Shown here: in pieces, positions 14,058-22,142 of the stretch
How the letters are laid out: the number at the start of each line of letters is the position of its first letter
How positions within the stretch are numbered: the first letter of the stretch is position 1
Assembly (NCBI GenBank): GCA_027483535.1
Contig: JAIXUN010000002.1
Location: 682,001 to 746,000, forward strand
Direction of reading: 5' to 3'
Length of the DNA stretch: 64,000 nucleotides
Source of the DNA: a bacterium
Lineage (GTDB): Bacteria > Armatimonadota > Fimbriimonadia > Fimbriimonadales > Fimbriimonadaceae
Program-made: the position numbers and the translations under genes
Notes under the pieces: model-generated
The model's input: the letters and a program-made list of their open reading frames with translations, nothing else
Database searches by the model: none
Told to the model about the DNA's origin: nothing

Positions 14058-15484
14058 AACTTGTACGAAACATAGATGCTCGCAAAGTCGGTCGGTAGCC
14101 CCGGCCCACTGTTTCGGACAAATGCGCCCGGTTGAAACCGAGAGTAGACGATATTCGCCTGCGTGTGCCGATCGATCATCCATTCCAGGGTGGTTGATAG
14201 CTCGTAACCGATGTAGCGATCTTGGCTGAGGTTCCCTGGCCGAATGAGCTGGAGGGCATTGCCGTACAAACTGTCTCGCACGCTCTCTCGCCAAAAAAAG
14301 TCGCAACCCAGACGGGCACTTAGTTTTGGTGCAACTTCCACTTCCACGCTTGGATATAAATTGACAAGATTTGCCGGTCCCACAAGCGCCGATTCGCCAA
14401 AGTAGTTGCCGCGCGGGAAGAGCGGGTTGAAGGTATTGTTGGTGCCATCGTTGGGGTTGCGATCCCCAGAAACAATCGCCGCGCGCATTCCCAGCCGTGG
14501 GTTCCCCTTTGCCGATTCAAAGGTATAGCCGCCATCGATGGTGGCCGTCCAAGCCTGGATCGATCCAGAACCGAATCGCCCGGTTTGCCACACCGATTCG
14601 AAGTTATAGTCCCATCCCTTTGCGCGACCAAAAATGCGGGTACCTAGCGAGAGCCGGTTCTCAAATCCTGAGATCCCGCCGAACCGGGCCGACTCTCGTT
14701 GGTATCCCAGGAGATACAGGTCGAACGATGGCTTCGTGGAGGAAGGTGCCCTTGCTGTAGTGTAGACACCCCAAAGAAGTCGATCTTGATCCGTCCGGTT
14801 GTCAAAGTGCCCGAGTCGATTCTGAACGGGACGGACAACAATCGCATCCACAGAGAGGTTGTTCGTTTTCTTTGTCAAGCGCAAACCATCGAAGCTTTGG
14901 CGCACGTTCGGCCCCTCGCGTACGGCAATTAGCCGTTGACTGCCGAGCAGCAATTCTTGTCGTCCACCACGAATCAGCAGTCCACTGCCTGCAAATCGGT
15001 GATCGAAAAACGCCTGATGAAGGTCGAATCGGTCTTCGTCCACGGGACTCGGGCCCCCAATCCTCCCCTCTTCAATGGCACTGGAGAGCTGGGCGAAAAC
15101 ACGTGTATCCGGATTTAGGTGCCAGTCTGCGTGCAAAAGGATGCGCTGCAAGAAGTATCCGGTTAGGTCTAGGGGCTCCTGCCCCCACTCCTGGTAGGTG
15201 TATCTTTCGTACTGCTGCCGCAGTTCTCCGCCGAATGAAAGGAAACTCGCTCTACGAGGGTTGAGTGGGATGTACTTGATCGGGTCCCACCAATCGCGGC
15301 CAGCCGCCCCCTCCCGCAGCGTTGACCAGTCTTCCTCGTACCGAAGCATCTTGAAGGTCGGACGCTCTTGTGCATGACAAGTCGTTGCAGTGGATGCCAG
15401 GATGAAGCACCCGGTCGCGACGGTTGATGTGTCCCATCGAAAGCGCCCTTGTTGCGCTCTTGCCCCCACCCAAACGAAGCCCAT
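14054..15484 (-). CDS. Alginate-export (AlgE-like) outer-membrane beta-barrel
   Basis: This 476-aa protein has a signal peptide ending ASTATTCHAQ-ERP. Its body has the alternating amphipathic strands of an outer-membrane porin. Strings such as FLSFGGELRQQYERYTYQ, YFLQRILLHADWHLNPDTRVFAQLSSA, FFDHRFAGSGLLIRGGRQELLLGSQRLIAVREGPNVRQSFDGLRL match the alginate-export domain family (PF13372). The terminal FASIYVSYKF ends in an aromatic residue, as expected for BAM-assembled barrels. Family members export alginate or, in many bacteria, serve as general anion or sugar porins. No polysaccharide synthesis genes adjoin it, so the transported substrate is open. Confidence 0.85.
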   Translation of the reverse strand: MGFVWVGARAQQGRFRWDTSTVATGCFILASTATTCHAQERPTFKMLRYEEDWSTLREGAAGRDWWDPIKYIPLNPRRASFLSFGGELRQQYERYTYQEWGQEPLDLTGYFLQRILLHADWHLNPDTRVFAQLSSAIEEGRIGGPSPVDEDRFDLHQAFFDHRFAGSGLLIRGGRQELLLGSQRLIAVREGPNVRQSFDGLRLTKKTNNLSVDAIVVRPVQNRLGHFDNRTDQDRLLWGVYTTARAPSSTKPSFDLYLLGYQRESARFGGISGFENRLSLGTRIFGRAKGWDYNFESVWQTGRFGSGSIQAWTATIDGGYTFESAKGNPRLGMRAAIVSGDRNPNDGTNNTFNPLFPRGNYFGESALVGPANLVNLYPSVEVEVAPKLSARLGCDFFWRESVRDSLYGNALQLIRPGNLSQDRYIGYELSTTLEWMIDRHTQANIVYSRFQPGAFVRNSGPGLPTDFASIYVSYKF

Positions 15485-15640
15485 AGTCGGGTTCTACGTC
15501 TTCTTTAGAAGCGGCTTATTAGTTTGCCGTTGGACGACGCAATGAGCTGAAAACTCCTACTGGAATGAGGTGATAAAGACCCAAATGCCTATCACTCGTA
15601 AACGCGCATGCCTAGGAAGAAGAAATGCGAGAGGCTTCAC

Positions 15641-15717
15641 TGGTCGGGGCGACACGATTCGAACGTGCGACCTCTTCCACCCCATGGAAGCGCGCTACCA
15701 AACTGCGCCACGCCCCG
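15641..15717 (-). tRNA. tRNA-Pro(GGG), CCA encoded
   Basis: A minus-strand cloverleaf is present: acceptor CGGGGCG/CGCCCCG, D-arm GCGC-AGTTTGGTA-GCGC, anticodon arm CTTCC-ATGGGGT-GGAAG with anticodon GGG, T-arm GCACG-TTCGAAT-CGTGT, discriminator A and encoded CCA. It lies downstream of the TPR gene on the same strand, separated by a hairpin. Confidence 0.96.
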
Positions 15718-15763
15718 ACCCGTGAGAAGCGACCTGAACGATCGCGGAAGAACAAAGAGAATA

Positions 15764-15793
15764 CCCCGATTTCCGAGCGATCGGAAACCGGGG
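15764..15793 (-). terminator. Rho-independent terminator of the TPR-protein gene
   Basis: A 13-bp stem with one mismatch (CCCCGATTTCCGA/TCGGAAACCGGGG, loop GCGA) is followed on the minus strand by a T-rich stretch (TATTCTCTTTGTTCTT). It lies between the TPR gene and tRNA-Pro. Confidence 0.7.
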
Positions 15794-15812
15794 CACTCTT
15801 CGCGAAATTTGA

Positions 15813-17498
15813 TTAGCCGCGAGAAGGCATGGTCACCACAGGTGCGCGACCGGATTTGTTGAAGTAGGTCCAGGCCACTTCTGCAGTCGGAACGCTCACG
15901 CCTGCGAGGTTCCGAGCGTCGTTCTCTTCGCTCTTTCGCAAGGCAATCCGCGGATCTTGGTTCTTTCGAGAAAGCGCGGCAGCGTACGTGTACCAACCTG
16001 CGGCGTAGCTCGGGCCCGCCTTAGTGGCCGCTTCGGCATATCGCAGCGCTTCGTCATACTTCGAATCGAACAAGTTGATCAGCGCAATCGAAGTCAGCGC
16101 GGTGGGCGACGACGGTCGAACCTTCAGCGCCAGATCGAACATCACCCGAGCGATCTGCAACTGAGCGGTTCGCTCAGAGCCAGAAAGTTTTGCCGATTGT
16201 GCCAGCGCAATGGCGGCGTTCCCGCGCTCGACGTACATGTCGTGATCGAACGGCTCAACCCGAATCGATGACTCAAAGGCTTTCCGACCCCCTTCGTAAT
16301 CATTGGTCCGGTTCGCGAGTGCGCTGAGGAAGTAGAACGTTTCCGGTCGTCGAGCCGAATCCTTGTTCAGGGCTCGAGTGACCTCTCCAAACACCTTGGT
16401 GTTGTTTCGCTTCAGAGCGATGTACGCCTGAGCCGACTTGACGCCGAGGCTCTCCGGATCGGTGAGCAAAGCCTCTCGAATCGCATCATCCGCCAGCGTA
16501 TCCAGGTTGGAATCGGCCATGGCGATGGCTTCGAGCGCATAAGTGTAGGCGTCGAATTTTCCAAGCTTCTTCGCCGTTTTCAAGGTGTTGACGGCCTCTT
16601 GGAGTCGGTTGTCTCGAAGCAGCGCGTAAACGAATCGGTTGAGCAATTCCGGCTTATCAAGCTGTGCGCTCACCGGCTTTCGAAGAGCATTGATGGCTCG
16701 GTTGTACTCCTGAGCAACAAAGCAGGTGTCAGCGAAAGCAACCAGATTGGCGTCGGTAGCCTCGCCCGTCTTTGCGACTTGGGCATCGATCACTTTGCGG
16801 CGAGAGTCGATCGCGCCTTCTAGGGCCGACTTCATCAGATTGATGGACTCGGTGCGATCCGTCCCCGGTCGATTGACAACGGTGAAAGCTTGCTGAACCT
16901 TGACGCTGCTGAGCACTGCCAGAGCTTCGAGGTTCTCTTTGTCGATTCCAAGGGCGTCCTCGGCGAACTTCTGCGCCTTGTCGAACTGGCGCTGATTGAA
17001 GAACGTGCGTGCAAGGAGGATCCGCGCACCCACCGAGTTGGGATCTGCCTTCAGGGCGATTCGGCCCGATTGAATGGCGTCTTCCAACTTGCCTTCGCCC
17101 AAGAATGCATTTCCGGCGTCGACGTGGAAGCCCGCGCCTTTGGAAAGGCCGTTATCGATCTTCAGAACAAACGATGCTTCGCCCGTGTCTCCGTTCGTCG
17201 TGAAGACCTTGAAGGTCATCTTCACGTCGCCCTCTTCTTCGTTCAAGGTGTCGATCTTGAACTCGTACGGAGTGCTCTCGTCCTTGTCTCGCAGATCGTC
17301 GCCAACGTAGAACTCAACACCCGTGACCGGGCTTTTGGGCTGACTGATCACGCGGAAAGTCTTTTCGCCGGAGAGAGTGGTCCCCGCCGCAACCTTCACA
17401 CGGTCGGAGCCGTTGGTCAAATAAACATCGACCGCGAACTTCTCGGGTCGGGCATTGTGCATGGCCAAAAGAGCCGCCGCAATCGCAATCGTATTCAT
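15813..17498 (-). CDS. Exported TPR-repeat protein
   Basis: This 561-aa protein has a short signal peptide ([19 protein letters not shown]). An Ig-like beta domain of ~110 residues follows ([62 protein letters not shown]). It is followed by many TPR helical hairpins (for example [80 protein letters not shown]). TPR arrays mediate protein-protein contacts; with a signal peptide this one acts outside the cytoplasm. The partner is unknown. Downstream on the same strand are a terminator and tRNA-Pro. Confidence 0.8.
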   Translation of the reverse strand: MNTIAIAAALLAMHNARPEKFAVDVYLTNGSDRVKVAAGTTLSGEKTFRVISQPKSPVTGVEFYVGDDLRDKDESTPYEFKIDTLNEEEGDVKMTFKVFTTNGDTGEASFVLKIDNGLSKGAGFHVDAGNAFLGEGKLEDAIQSGRIALKADPNSVGARILLARTFFNQRQFDKAQKFAEDALGIDKENLEALAVLSSVKVQQAFTVVNRPGTDRTESINLMKSALEGAIDSRRKVIDAQVAKTGEATDANLVAFADTCFVAQEYNRAINALRKPVSAQLDKPELLNRFVYALLRDNRLQEAVNTLKTAKKLGKFDAYTYALEAIAMADSNLDTLADDAIREALLTDPESLGVKSAQAYIALKRNNTKVFGEVTRALNKDSARRPETFYFLSALANRTNDYEGGRKAFESSIRVEPFDHDMYVERGNAAIALAQSAKLSGSERTAQLQIARVMFDLALKVRPSSPTALTSIALINLFDSKYDEALRYAEAATKAGPSYAAGWYTYAAALSRKNQDPRIALRKSEENDARNLAGVSVPTAEVAWTYFNKSGRAPVVTMPSRG

Positions 17499-17627
17499 CG
17501 CCGCTTCGCAACCCCAAACGTACCTAAGAAAGCCTTAAGCAATGGAATCGCTCTCAGTATGACGGATTCGCCGAATGAGCGGTTCGCCTTATCGCAAGCC
17601 TGCTGAAAAAGTTCAAAGAGTGGCCGA

Positions 17628-17960
17628 TTACACGCCTCGTTCGCCCGTGCGAACCCGAATCGTTTCGACGACCGGCTCGATGAAGATCTTCCCGTCGTCG
17701 GGTTCACCCGTTTGAGCGGTCTCAAGGATCGCCGCAACGATTTGCTCCTGAAGGTCGACGTCGCAAACCACTTCGATCTTGGAACGAATCGGGATCGTCA
17801 TCAGCCCCGGAAGGGTCGCCGAACCGCCCACGCTCGGGTTGTTTCCGGTTCCGCGAACATCGGTTACGGTCATTCCCCCCGCTCCAAGCGGAGCAATAGC
17901 CGATTTCACCGCTTCAATTCGGTGGGGCTTCACGTAACAAACAACGCGGACAAGGCTCAT
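17628..17960 (-). CDS. PII-like nitrogen regulatory protein with atypical T-loop
   Basis: This 110-aa protein starts from the ATG at 17960 (MSLVRVVCYVKPHRIEAV), which has a GGTGG upstream, rather than the track's GTG. The family core is evident: GGMTVTDVRGTG, SKIEVVCDVDLQEQIVAAILETAQTGEPDDGKIFIEPVVETIRVRTGERG, including the B-loop TGEPDDGKIF and C-loop. PII trimers sense ATP/ADP and 2-oxoglutarate. The T-loop reads GNNPSVGGSATLPGLMTIPI, which lacks the uridylylated Tyr51 and the Gln39 of GlnB/GlnK. It is therefore probably not uridylylated and could bind 2-oxoglutarate differently or not at all. No amtB or glutamine synthetase gene adjoins it. Upstream on the same strand is a BI-1-like membrane protein. 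Confidence 0.88.
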   Translation of the reverse strand: MSLVRVVCYVKPHRIEAVKSAIAPLGAGGMTVTDVRGTGNNPSVGGSATLPGLMTIPIRSKIEVVCDVDLQEQIVAAILETAQTGEPDDGKIFIEPVVETIRVRTGERGV

Positions 17961-18002
17961 AGTGGCCACCAAATGCTACCTGCCAACTTTGACCACACCG
18001 TT

Positions 18003-18788
18003 CTAAGGTCGGCGCTGACCTGCGGAATCGGAATCGGGAAGGCGCAAGCCCAGATCGTCGGCGAGGGTTTTCAGTTCGTCTAGGCGGATTTTGAGTTCAA
18101 AGGGGAGATCGTCGAGAATGCGGTGCTTCCTCCAGTGAACGATGACCCGTGGGACGTATCCGAAAACGTTGAACACATCGCGGTAGAGGTCGGCGACGGC
18201 TCCAGCCACTTCGTTCCGGCGTCGCCGAGGAAGCAGGCTTGCGAGGTCGAAAATGACGTAACCAAGGGTCACGGAATTCAACAGTAAGGCACCAACGATG
18301 CCCCATCCCGTCATTTCCAAAGACCTCCCCGCCAAATAGACGAGCAATGAAGAGATCGGCCAGCACAAAGCAAAGGAACCCGGAAAACTAAAATCTCTCC
18401 CGGCCGCCAAGGTGTAAATCGTTAGGCAAAGACAACCGATGACGCTCGCCCAAGCCGGGAAGCCCACTGCGATCCAGTGGTTCAGGAGCAACCCAAGGAA
18501 AGCCAAGATCGGGATCAAAAAGCCTGCCGAGACCCACCATTCTGCATCGCCTCCTCGTAGCGCTATCCGAGCAAAGTCTGCGGCAAGGATCGCGGCAACC
18601 AAACAAACGCCCCAGATGCCAGCCGACCCGGTTTTAGGTGCCAACACCGTCCAAAGGGTGAGAACGGCAATGGAAACCGAGTGCCAAAGCACCACTTTAC
18701 GGATGAACTGCACCCGGTGCCGATATTTCTCCAACGTGATGTTCCCCGGAACCTCAAGAGGCTCGGGCACATAGTTGGGCACGTACAT
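18003..18788 (-). CDS. Multi-spanning membrane protein, possibly BI-1 (Bax inhibitor-1) related
   Basis: This 261-aa protein has seven or so hydrophobic segments between residues ~30 and 185. The segment GALLLNSVTLGYVIFDLASLLPRRRRNEVAGAVADLYRDVFNVFGYVPRVI resembles the end of BI-1/YccA proteins, where 'YD' in the sixth helix, a basic loop and a 'ALxLYxDxxNxF' helix follow each other. Unlike classic members it has a soluble C-terminal tail of ~45 residues (WRKHRILDDLPFELKIRLDELKTLADDL). BI-1 homologues are pH-sensitive calcium-leak channels; that role is inferred only. It starts 31 bases upstream of the PII-like gene stop-to-start and may be cotranscribed with it. Confidence 0.55.
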   Translation of the reverse strand: MYVPNYVPEPLEVPGNITLEKYRHRVQFIRKVVLWHSVSIAVLTLWTVLAPKTGSAGIWGVCLVAAILAADFARIALRGGDAEWWVSAGFLIPILAFLGLLLNHWIAVGFPAWASVIGCLCLTIYTLAAGRDFSFPGSFALCWPISSLLVYLAGRSLEMTGWGIVGALLLNSVTLGYVIFDLASLLPRRRRNEVAGAVADLYRDVFNVFGYVPRVIVHWRKHRILDDLPFELKIRLDELKTLADDLGLRLPDSDSAGQRRP

Positions 18789-18862
18789 ATCAGCCTCAGT
18801 TTGCCACTTTCTGTGAACCGCTTGAAAGAATCTCTAACGAATTTGGAGTTTTGTCTACATAA

Positions 18863-18878
18863 TGTAACCTAGGTTACA
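18863..18878. promoter_or_regulatory. 16-bp perfect palindrome immediately before the pseudopilin start
   Basis: TGTAACCTAGGTTACA is a perfect palindrome ending 3 bases before the ATG at 18882, in the place where a ribosome-binding site would be. It looks like a repressor operator or a site that also blocks translation. No purine-rich Shine-Dalgarno is visible. Confidence 0.55.
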
Positions 18879-18881
18879 GAT

Positions 18882-19760
18882 ATGCGCCGAGGCTTCACAC
18901 TCATCGAACTTCTTGTCGTGATTGCGATCATTGCAATTCTTGCTGCCATCCTTTTCCCGGTCTTCGCCCAGGCGAAACTCGCGGCCAAAAAGACAACTAC
19001 CATCAGCAACATGCGTAGCATCGGACTCGCCGTCACCATGTACGCAGGCGATAACGACGACGTCTTTCCGCGAACGATGGATACGACCACCGGATTTCCT
19101 GAAACCATCTCTTGGTGGGCGGTCCACAGCTATCAGGCCTCGTTGGAGCCTTATATCAAGAATGGTCGAGGTGGGATCAACGCCAACGGGCTCGCCCCAT
19201 CTAAGAACAGCATCTGGTTCGATCCGTCCGACCCGGACCGCAATGTCGACATCATGTGGGGGTCTTTTGCCAACAACGGCTTCATGACCGGAATGAACCG
19301 CAACGCCACAACCATCGAAGAGCCTTCGAACACCATTTACAGCGGACTTCGGGCAGGCAATTGGGCAAGAGCGGTCGGCATTGTGATCCCGTCTCCGCTT
19401 CCTGTTAGCAACCCGGCAGACCCCTTCTGGAGCTCGGAGTTCTTTGATATCTGCTTCGACCCGTGGGCGGAAGATCGCACCAACCTCAACAATCCGTTCC
19501 ATTTCAGTCGCGAGCGTGCCGCGCCGCCTTGCTCCCGATTCCCGATCGCCAACTGCGAGGACTGGTCCAGCCAGCTTGATGGCGAATGGAATCCGAATCT
19601 TCACGGAACGCCTCGGCGACCCGTTGGACTCACTCGATACGGCACAACTCAGATCTTCACGTTTGCCGATGGTCACGCTAAGGCAATGCCCTTCGCCGCC
19701 ACCTACCGATCGGTGGAAGACAACATGTGGAGCATCCGAAAGGGTCCCCTGACTCTCTAA
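18882..19760 (+). CDS. Type II/IV pseudopilin-like protein (prepilin N-terminal methylation motif)
   Basis: This 292-aa protein opens with MRRGFTLIELLVVIAIIAIL, the type III signal with G/FTLIE processed by prepilin peptidase, and continues AAILFPVFAQAKLAAKKTTTISNMRSIGLAVTMYAGDNDDVFP. The latter segment is characteristic of the large pseudopilin families of Armatimonadota and Planctomycetota. The C-terminal part contains HFSRERAAPPCS and FTFADGHAKAMPF, the 'ADGH' motif of the H-X9-DG-type domain. Such proteins are thought to be secreted or surface fibre subunits of type II-secretion-like machinery, whose genes are not in this window. It is monocistronic and convergent with the BNR/VPS10 gene (21-base gap). 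Confidence 0.9.
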   Translation: MRRGFTLIELLVVIAIIAILAAILFPVFAQAKLAAKKTTTISNMRSIGLAVTMYAGDNDDVFPRTMDTTTGFPETISWWAVHSYQASLEPYIKNGRGGINANGLAPSKNSIWFDPSDPDRNVDIMWGSFANNGFMTGMNRNATTIEEPSNTIYSGLRAGNWARAVGIVIPSPLPVSNPADPFWSSEFFDICFDPWAEDRTNLNNPFHFSRERAAPPCSRFPIANCEDWSSQLDGEWNPNLHGTPRRPVGLTRYGTTQIFTFADGHAKAMPFAATYRSVEDNMWSIRKGPLTL

Positions 19761-19781
19761 TTGCGAACCTCAAGGGAGCGG

Positions 19782-21974
19782 CTAAATCTTCGTCCAGAAG
19801 ACGCCGCTTCCTTTCGTGCCCACCCAAAGCTTGTCGCCGCGAAGGTTCAAGCAGGGCGAATTCCGGTCTGGAAGGTCTTTGCCGATCTCGATCCATAAAC
19901 GCCCGCCCGTTTTGGAGATCGCCACCCCACCCGCTCGACTCATGGCGATGCTTTCCGAGTTGGTCGGATCGATCCGAACCTCCCGACAATCGCCGAAGTG
20001 AACCTTTCGGAATCCTCCGTTTGGCGCGCCGAGGTTCGTGCTGAGATAGACCCCCTCCGAAGACCCAATCGCGACCAGCGGAGCCTGGGGATTGCCAACC
20101 GAAACGCTGCGCGGCTTGCCATCGATCCCGGAAATCTCCGCCCACCGAAGGTCGCCTTTTGCATCGGGGGTTCCCAGAAACACTTTCCCTAACTTCGACG
20201 CAACGGCGACCATCTGACCGTTCGGAAGGAAGGCGATCTCGTTCGAGCCGGAAAAGATCTGGCTTTCAAAAAGCTCGGGCCCGGTTGGCAAGCCCTCGTT
20301 GATGGCGCGGAAGGTTTGACCTCCGTCGTTGCTGAGAAAGACCCCACCCTCGGCGGGTTTCGATTTCTCTTCTGGAATCCGGCCCGAGACGGCCACCGCA
20401 ACGACGCTGGGGTCGGTAGGGTGAACCGCCACCGAGTTGTAGTTCCTCTCTGGGCCGACGGGCAAACCGGAAGGAACCCTTTTGTTCCAACTCTTTCCCG
20501 CATCCGAGCTCACCCAAAGGCTCTCTGCTCGCCAAGACCCGGTTCCACCATCGCCCGTTGCGTAAACCGTTTTTGGTTGGGAGAACGAAACTGCCAGGGA
20601 CTTCATGTTCGAGTTCAGTTTCGGGCTTTGGAATCGAGCGCCCGCATTCTTAGAAAAGAGGTAGCCGTTGTCGGCCATTCCAACATGCACCCCTTCCTCG
20701 GTGGAGAGATCTGGCTGAATGGTGTGAACCACCGTCGCCTCTATGCCGTCCGACTTCAAAATCCAGTTCCCGCCCGCATTTGGGGTGAAGTAGAGCCCGT
20801 ACCAATCTGTGAAGTACCGCTTGAAATCGTCGAAGGGGTCGATGACGATACTCGCCGTCGCCTTGCCTCGATGCTTCCAGCCTGATCCAAGGAAGGCGGC
20901 AAACCAGGTCTCCCCTTCGAGCAACTCTCGCCAGGAGGGTTCAACAACCGGAACCCAAACCGAGCTTCCGTATGGCCGCACAAAGTGATCGCCCTGCGTG
21001 TTGCTTAAAACGAGCCCAGACTTTGAAGCGGCAAGGGCTTGATAAGTGTGGGGTCCGATGTACTCACGTTTGCCCTGGGGTGCCTCCGGCAGACCGGTCA
21101 TGTAGTCCGTCCAGGTGGTCCCGCCGTCTCGACTGGTTTTCACCCCCTCGTCGTTCCAGATTCCGTAAAGAACGTTTGGGCGGCGAGGGTCGAACACGAT
21201 CTCGGTAAGCCCGGGGCCGAATTTGGGCGTCCAAGAAAGCCCGCGATCTTCCGAAACAAACAGCCCTCCAACCGGATTCCAAGGTTTGTCCGAGTACGCA
21301 TGAAACTGGTCCTTCTCCGCGTATTGCCCCGCGACCGCGTACCACCTGCTTGGCTTATGCGGATCGACTTTGAGATCGGAAGGAAGTCGCCCCGTCAAAG
21401 AGCCCAGTTGGTTAAAAGAGGCTCCGTTGTTCTCGCTGAGCCAGATCCCCTCGAGGTGGCAAAACGCAACGATCCGATCCGGGTTTTCTGGATCGCGTTG
21501 AATCAAACGTCCCGCCCAACGCAGATGGTCGTTGGCGAACGTGGGAACCAGCCCAGTCTGGTTCCAGGTGCGACCACCGTCTTGGCTGCGATAGAGCCCG
21601 CCTCCTTTGATCCATCGATCTCCCACCAAGATCACGAGGTCATTTGGGTTGCGAGGATCCACGCTGACTCCGCGGACCCCACAAGTACCAATGGAAGGCA
21701 ATCCTGCGTGCAACATCCGCCAGCGATCACCGCCGTCATCCGTCCGATAAACGCCCCCAACATCGACCGACGCGTACAAGATTCCCGGCGTCGAAGTGGG
21801 GAAGATATCTTGGATGAAACCCCCTCCGCCAAGGATGGAGCTCTTCCATCGACCGTACTCCGCCCTCGGAGCAGCCGTTTTTGAAGGGGAAATTTGGGCG
21901 CTGAACTGCGCTGAAGGGGCCGCTCCAAGCAAATTTAGGCTCAAAAGGATGCTCAGCAATTCAGAACTCACCAT
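19782..21974 (-). CDS. Secreted BNR/VPS10-type beta-propeller protein
   Basis: This protein of about 730 aa has a signal peptide (MVSSELLSILLSLNLLGAAPSAQFSAQ). The ATG at 21974 is used instead of the track's TTG one codon earlier. It consists of repeated blades with the Asp-box pattern S-x-D-x-G-x-T-W: TDDGGDRWRML, SQDGGRTWNQ, SEDRGLSWTPK, SRDGGTTWTDY, SSDAGKSWNKR, SNDGGQTFRAI. Interspersed 'DPRNPNDLVILVGD' and 'DPENPDRIVAF' strands are typical of sortilin/VPS10-like and GH74 xyloglucanase-like propellers. GH74 enzymes have catalytic Asp residues that I cannot assign securely, so a glycosidase role is possible but unproven. It is divergent from another propeller gene at 22143. Confidence 0.8.
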   Translation of the reverse strand: MVSSELLSILLSLNLLGAAPSAQFSAQISPSKTAAPRAEYGRWKSSILGGGGFIQDIFPTSTPGILYASVDVGGVYRTDDGGDRWRMLHAGLPSIGTCGVRGVSVDPRNPNDLVILVGDRWIKGGGLYRSQDGGRTWNQTGLVPTFANDHLRWAGRLIQRDPENPDRIVAFCHLEGIWLSENNGASFNQLGSLTGRLPSDLKVDPHKPSRWYAVAGQYAEKDQFHAYSDKPWNPVGGLFVSEDRGLSWTPKFGPGLTEIVFDPRRPNVLYGIWNDEGVKTSRDGGTTWTDYMTGLPEAPQGKREYIGPHTYQALAASKSGLVLSNTQGDHFVRPYGSSVWVPVVEPSWRELLEGETWFAAFLGSGWKHRGKATASIVIDPFDDFKRYFTDWYGLYFTPNAGGNWILKSDGIEATVVHTIQPDLSTEEGVHVGMADNGYLFSKNAGARFQSPKLNSNMKSLAVSFSQPKTVYATGDGGTGSWRAESLWVSSDAGKSWNKRVPSGLPVGPERNYNSVAVHPTDPSVVAVAVSGRIPEEKSKPAEGGVFLSNDGGQTFRAINEGLPTGPELFESQIFSGSNEIAFLPNGQMVAVASKLGKVFLGTPDAKGDLRWAEISGIDGKPRSVSVGNPQAPLVAIGSSEGVYLSTNLGAPNGGFRKVHFGDCREVRIDPTNSESIAMSRAGGVAISKTGGRLWIEIGKDLPDRNSPCLNLRGDKLWVGTKGSGVFWTKI

Positions 21975-22083
21975 CAACTATGGCAACAAGACGCGGGAAC
22001 GGCGTTGAAGCCACGCTCATTTTCTGATTTCGCAAATTCTGTTAACAAACCGTTAGCATCAAATCTTTAACTTCGGTTTGGAA

Positions 22084-22112
22084 TTGACGATAACTCTTTT
22101 GAGACTTATGAT
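22084..22112 (+). promoter_or_regulatory. Sigma70-type promoter upstream of the 963-aa propeller gene
   Basis: TTGACG and TATGAT hexamers are separated by exactly 17 bases, in the 168-bp AT-rich divergent intergenic region. The -10 ends about 30 bases before the ATG at 22143. This is the cleanest consensus promoter seen in the window. Confidence 0.7.
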
Positions 22113-22142
22113 TACCTCAGCCACGGAGCCGAACTTGTTCCT

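Noticed and set aside
15957-17606. Plus-strand ORFs antisense to the TPR gene (e.g. 16890-17606)
   Set aside because: No motif or RBS, while the minus frame has clear signal peptide and TPR repeats.
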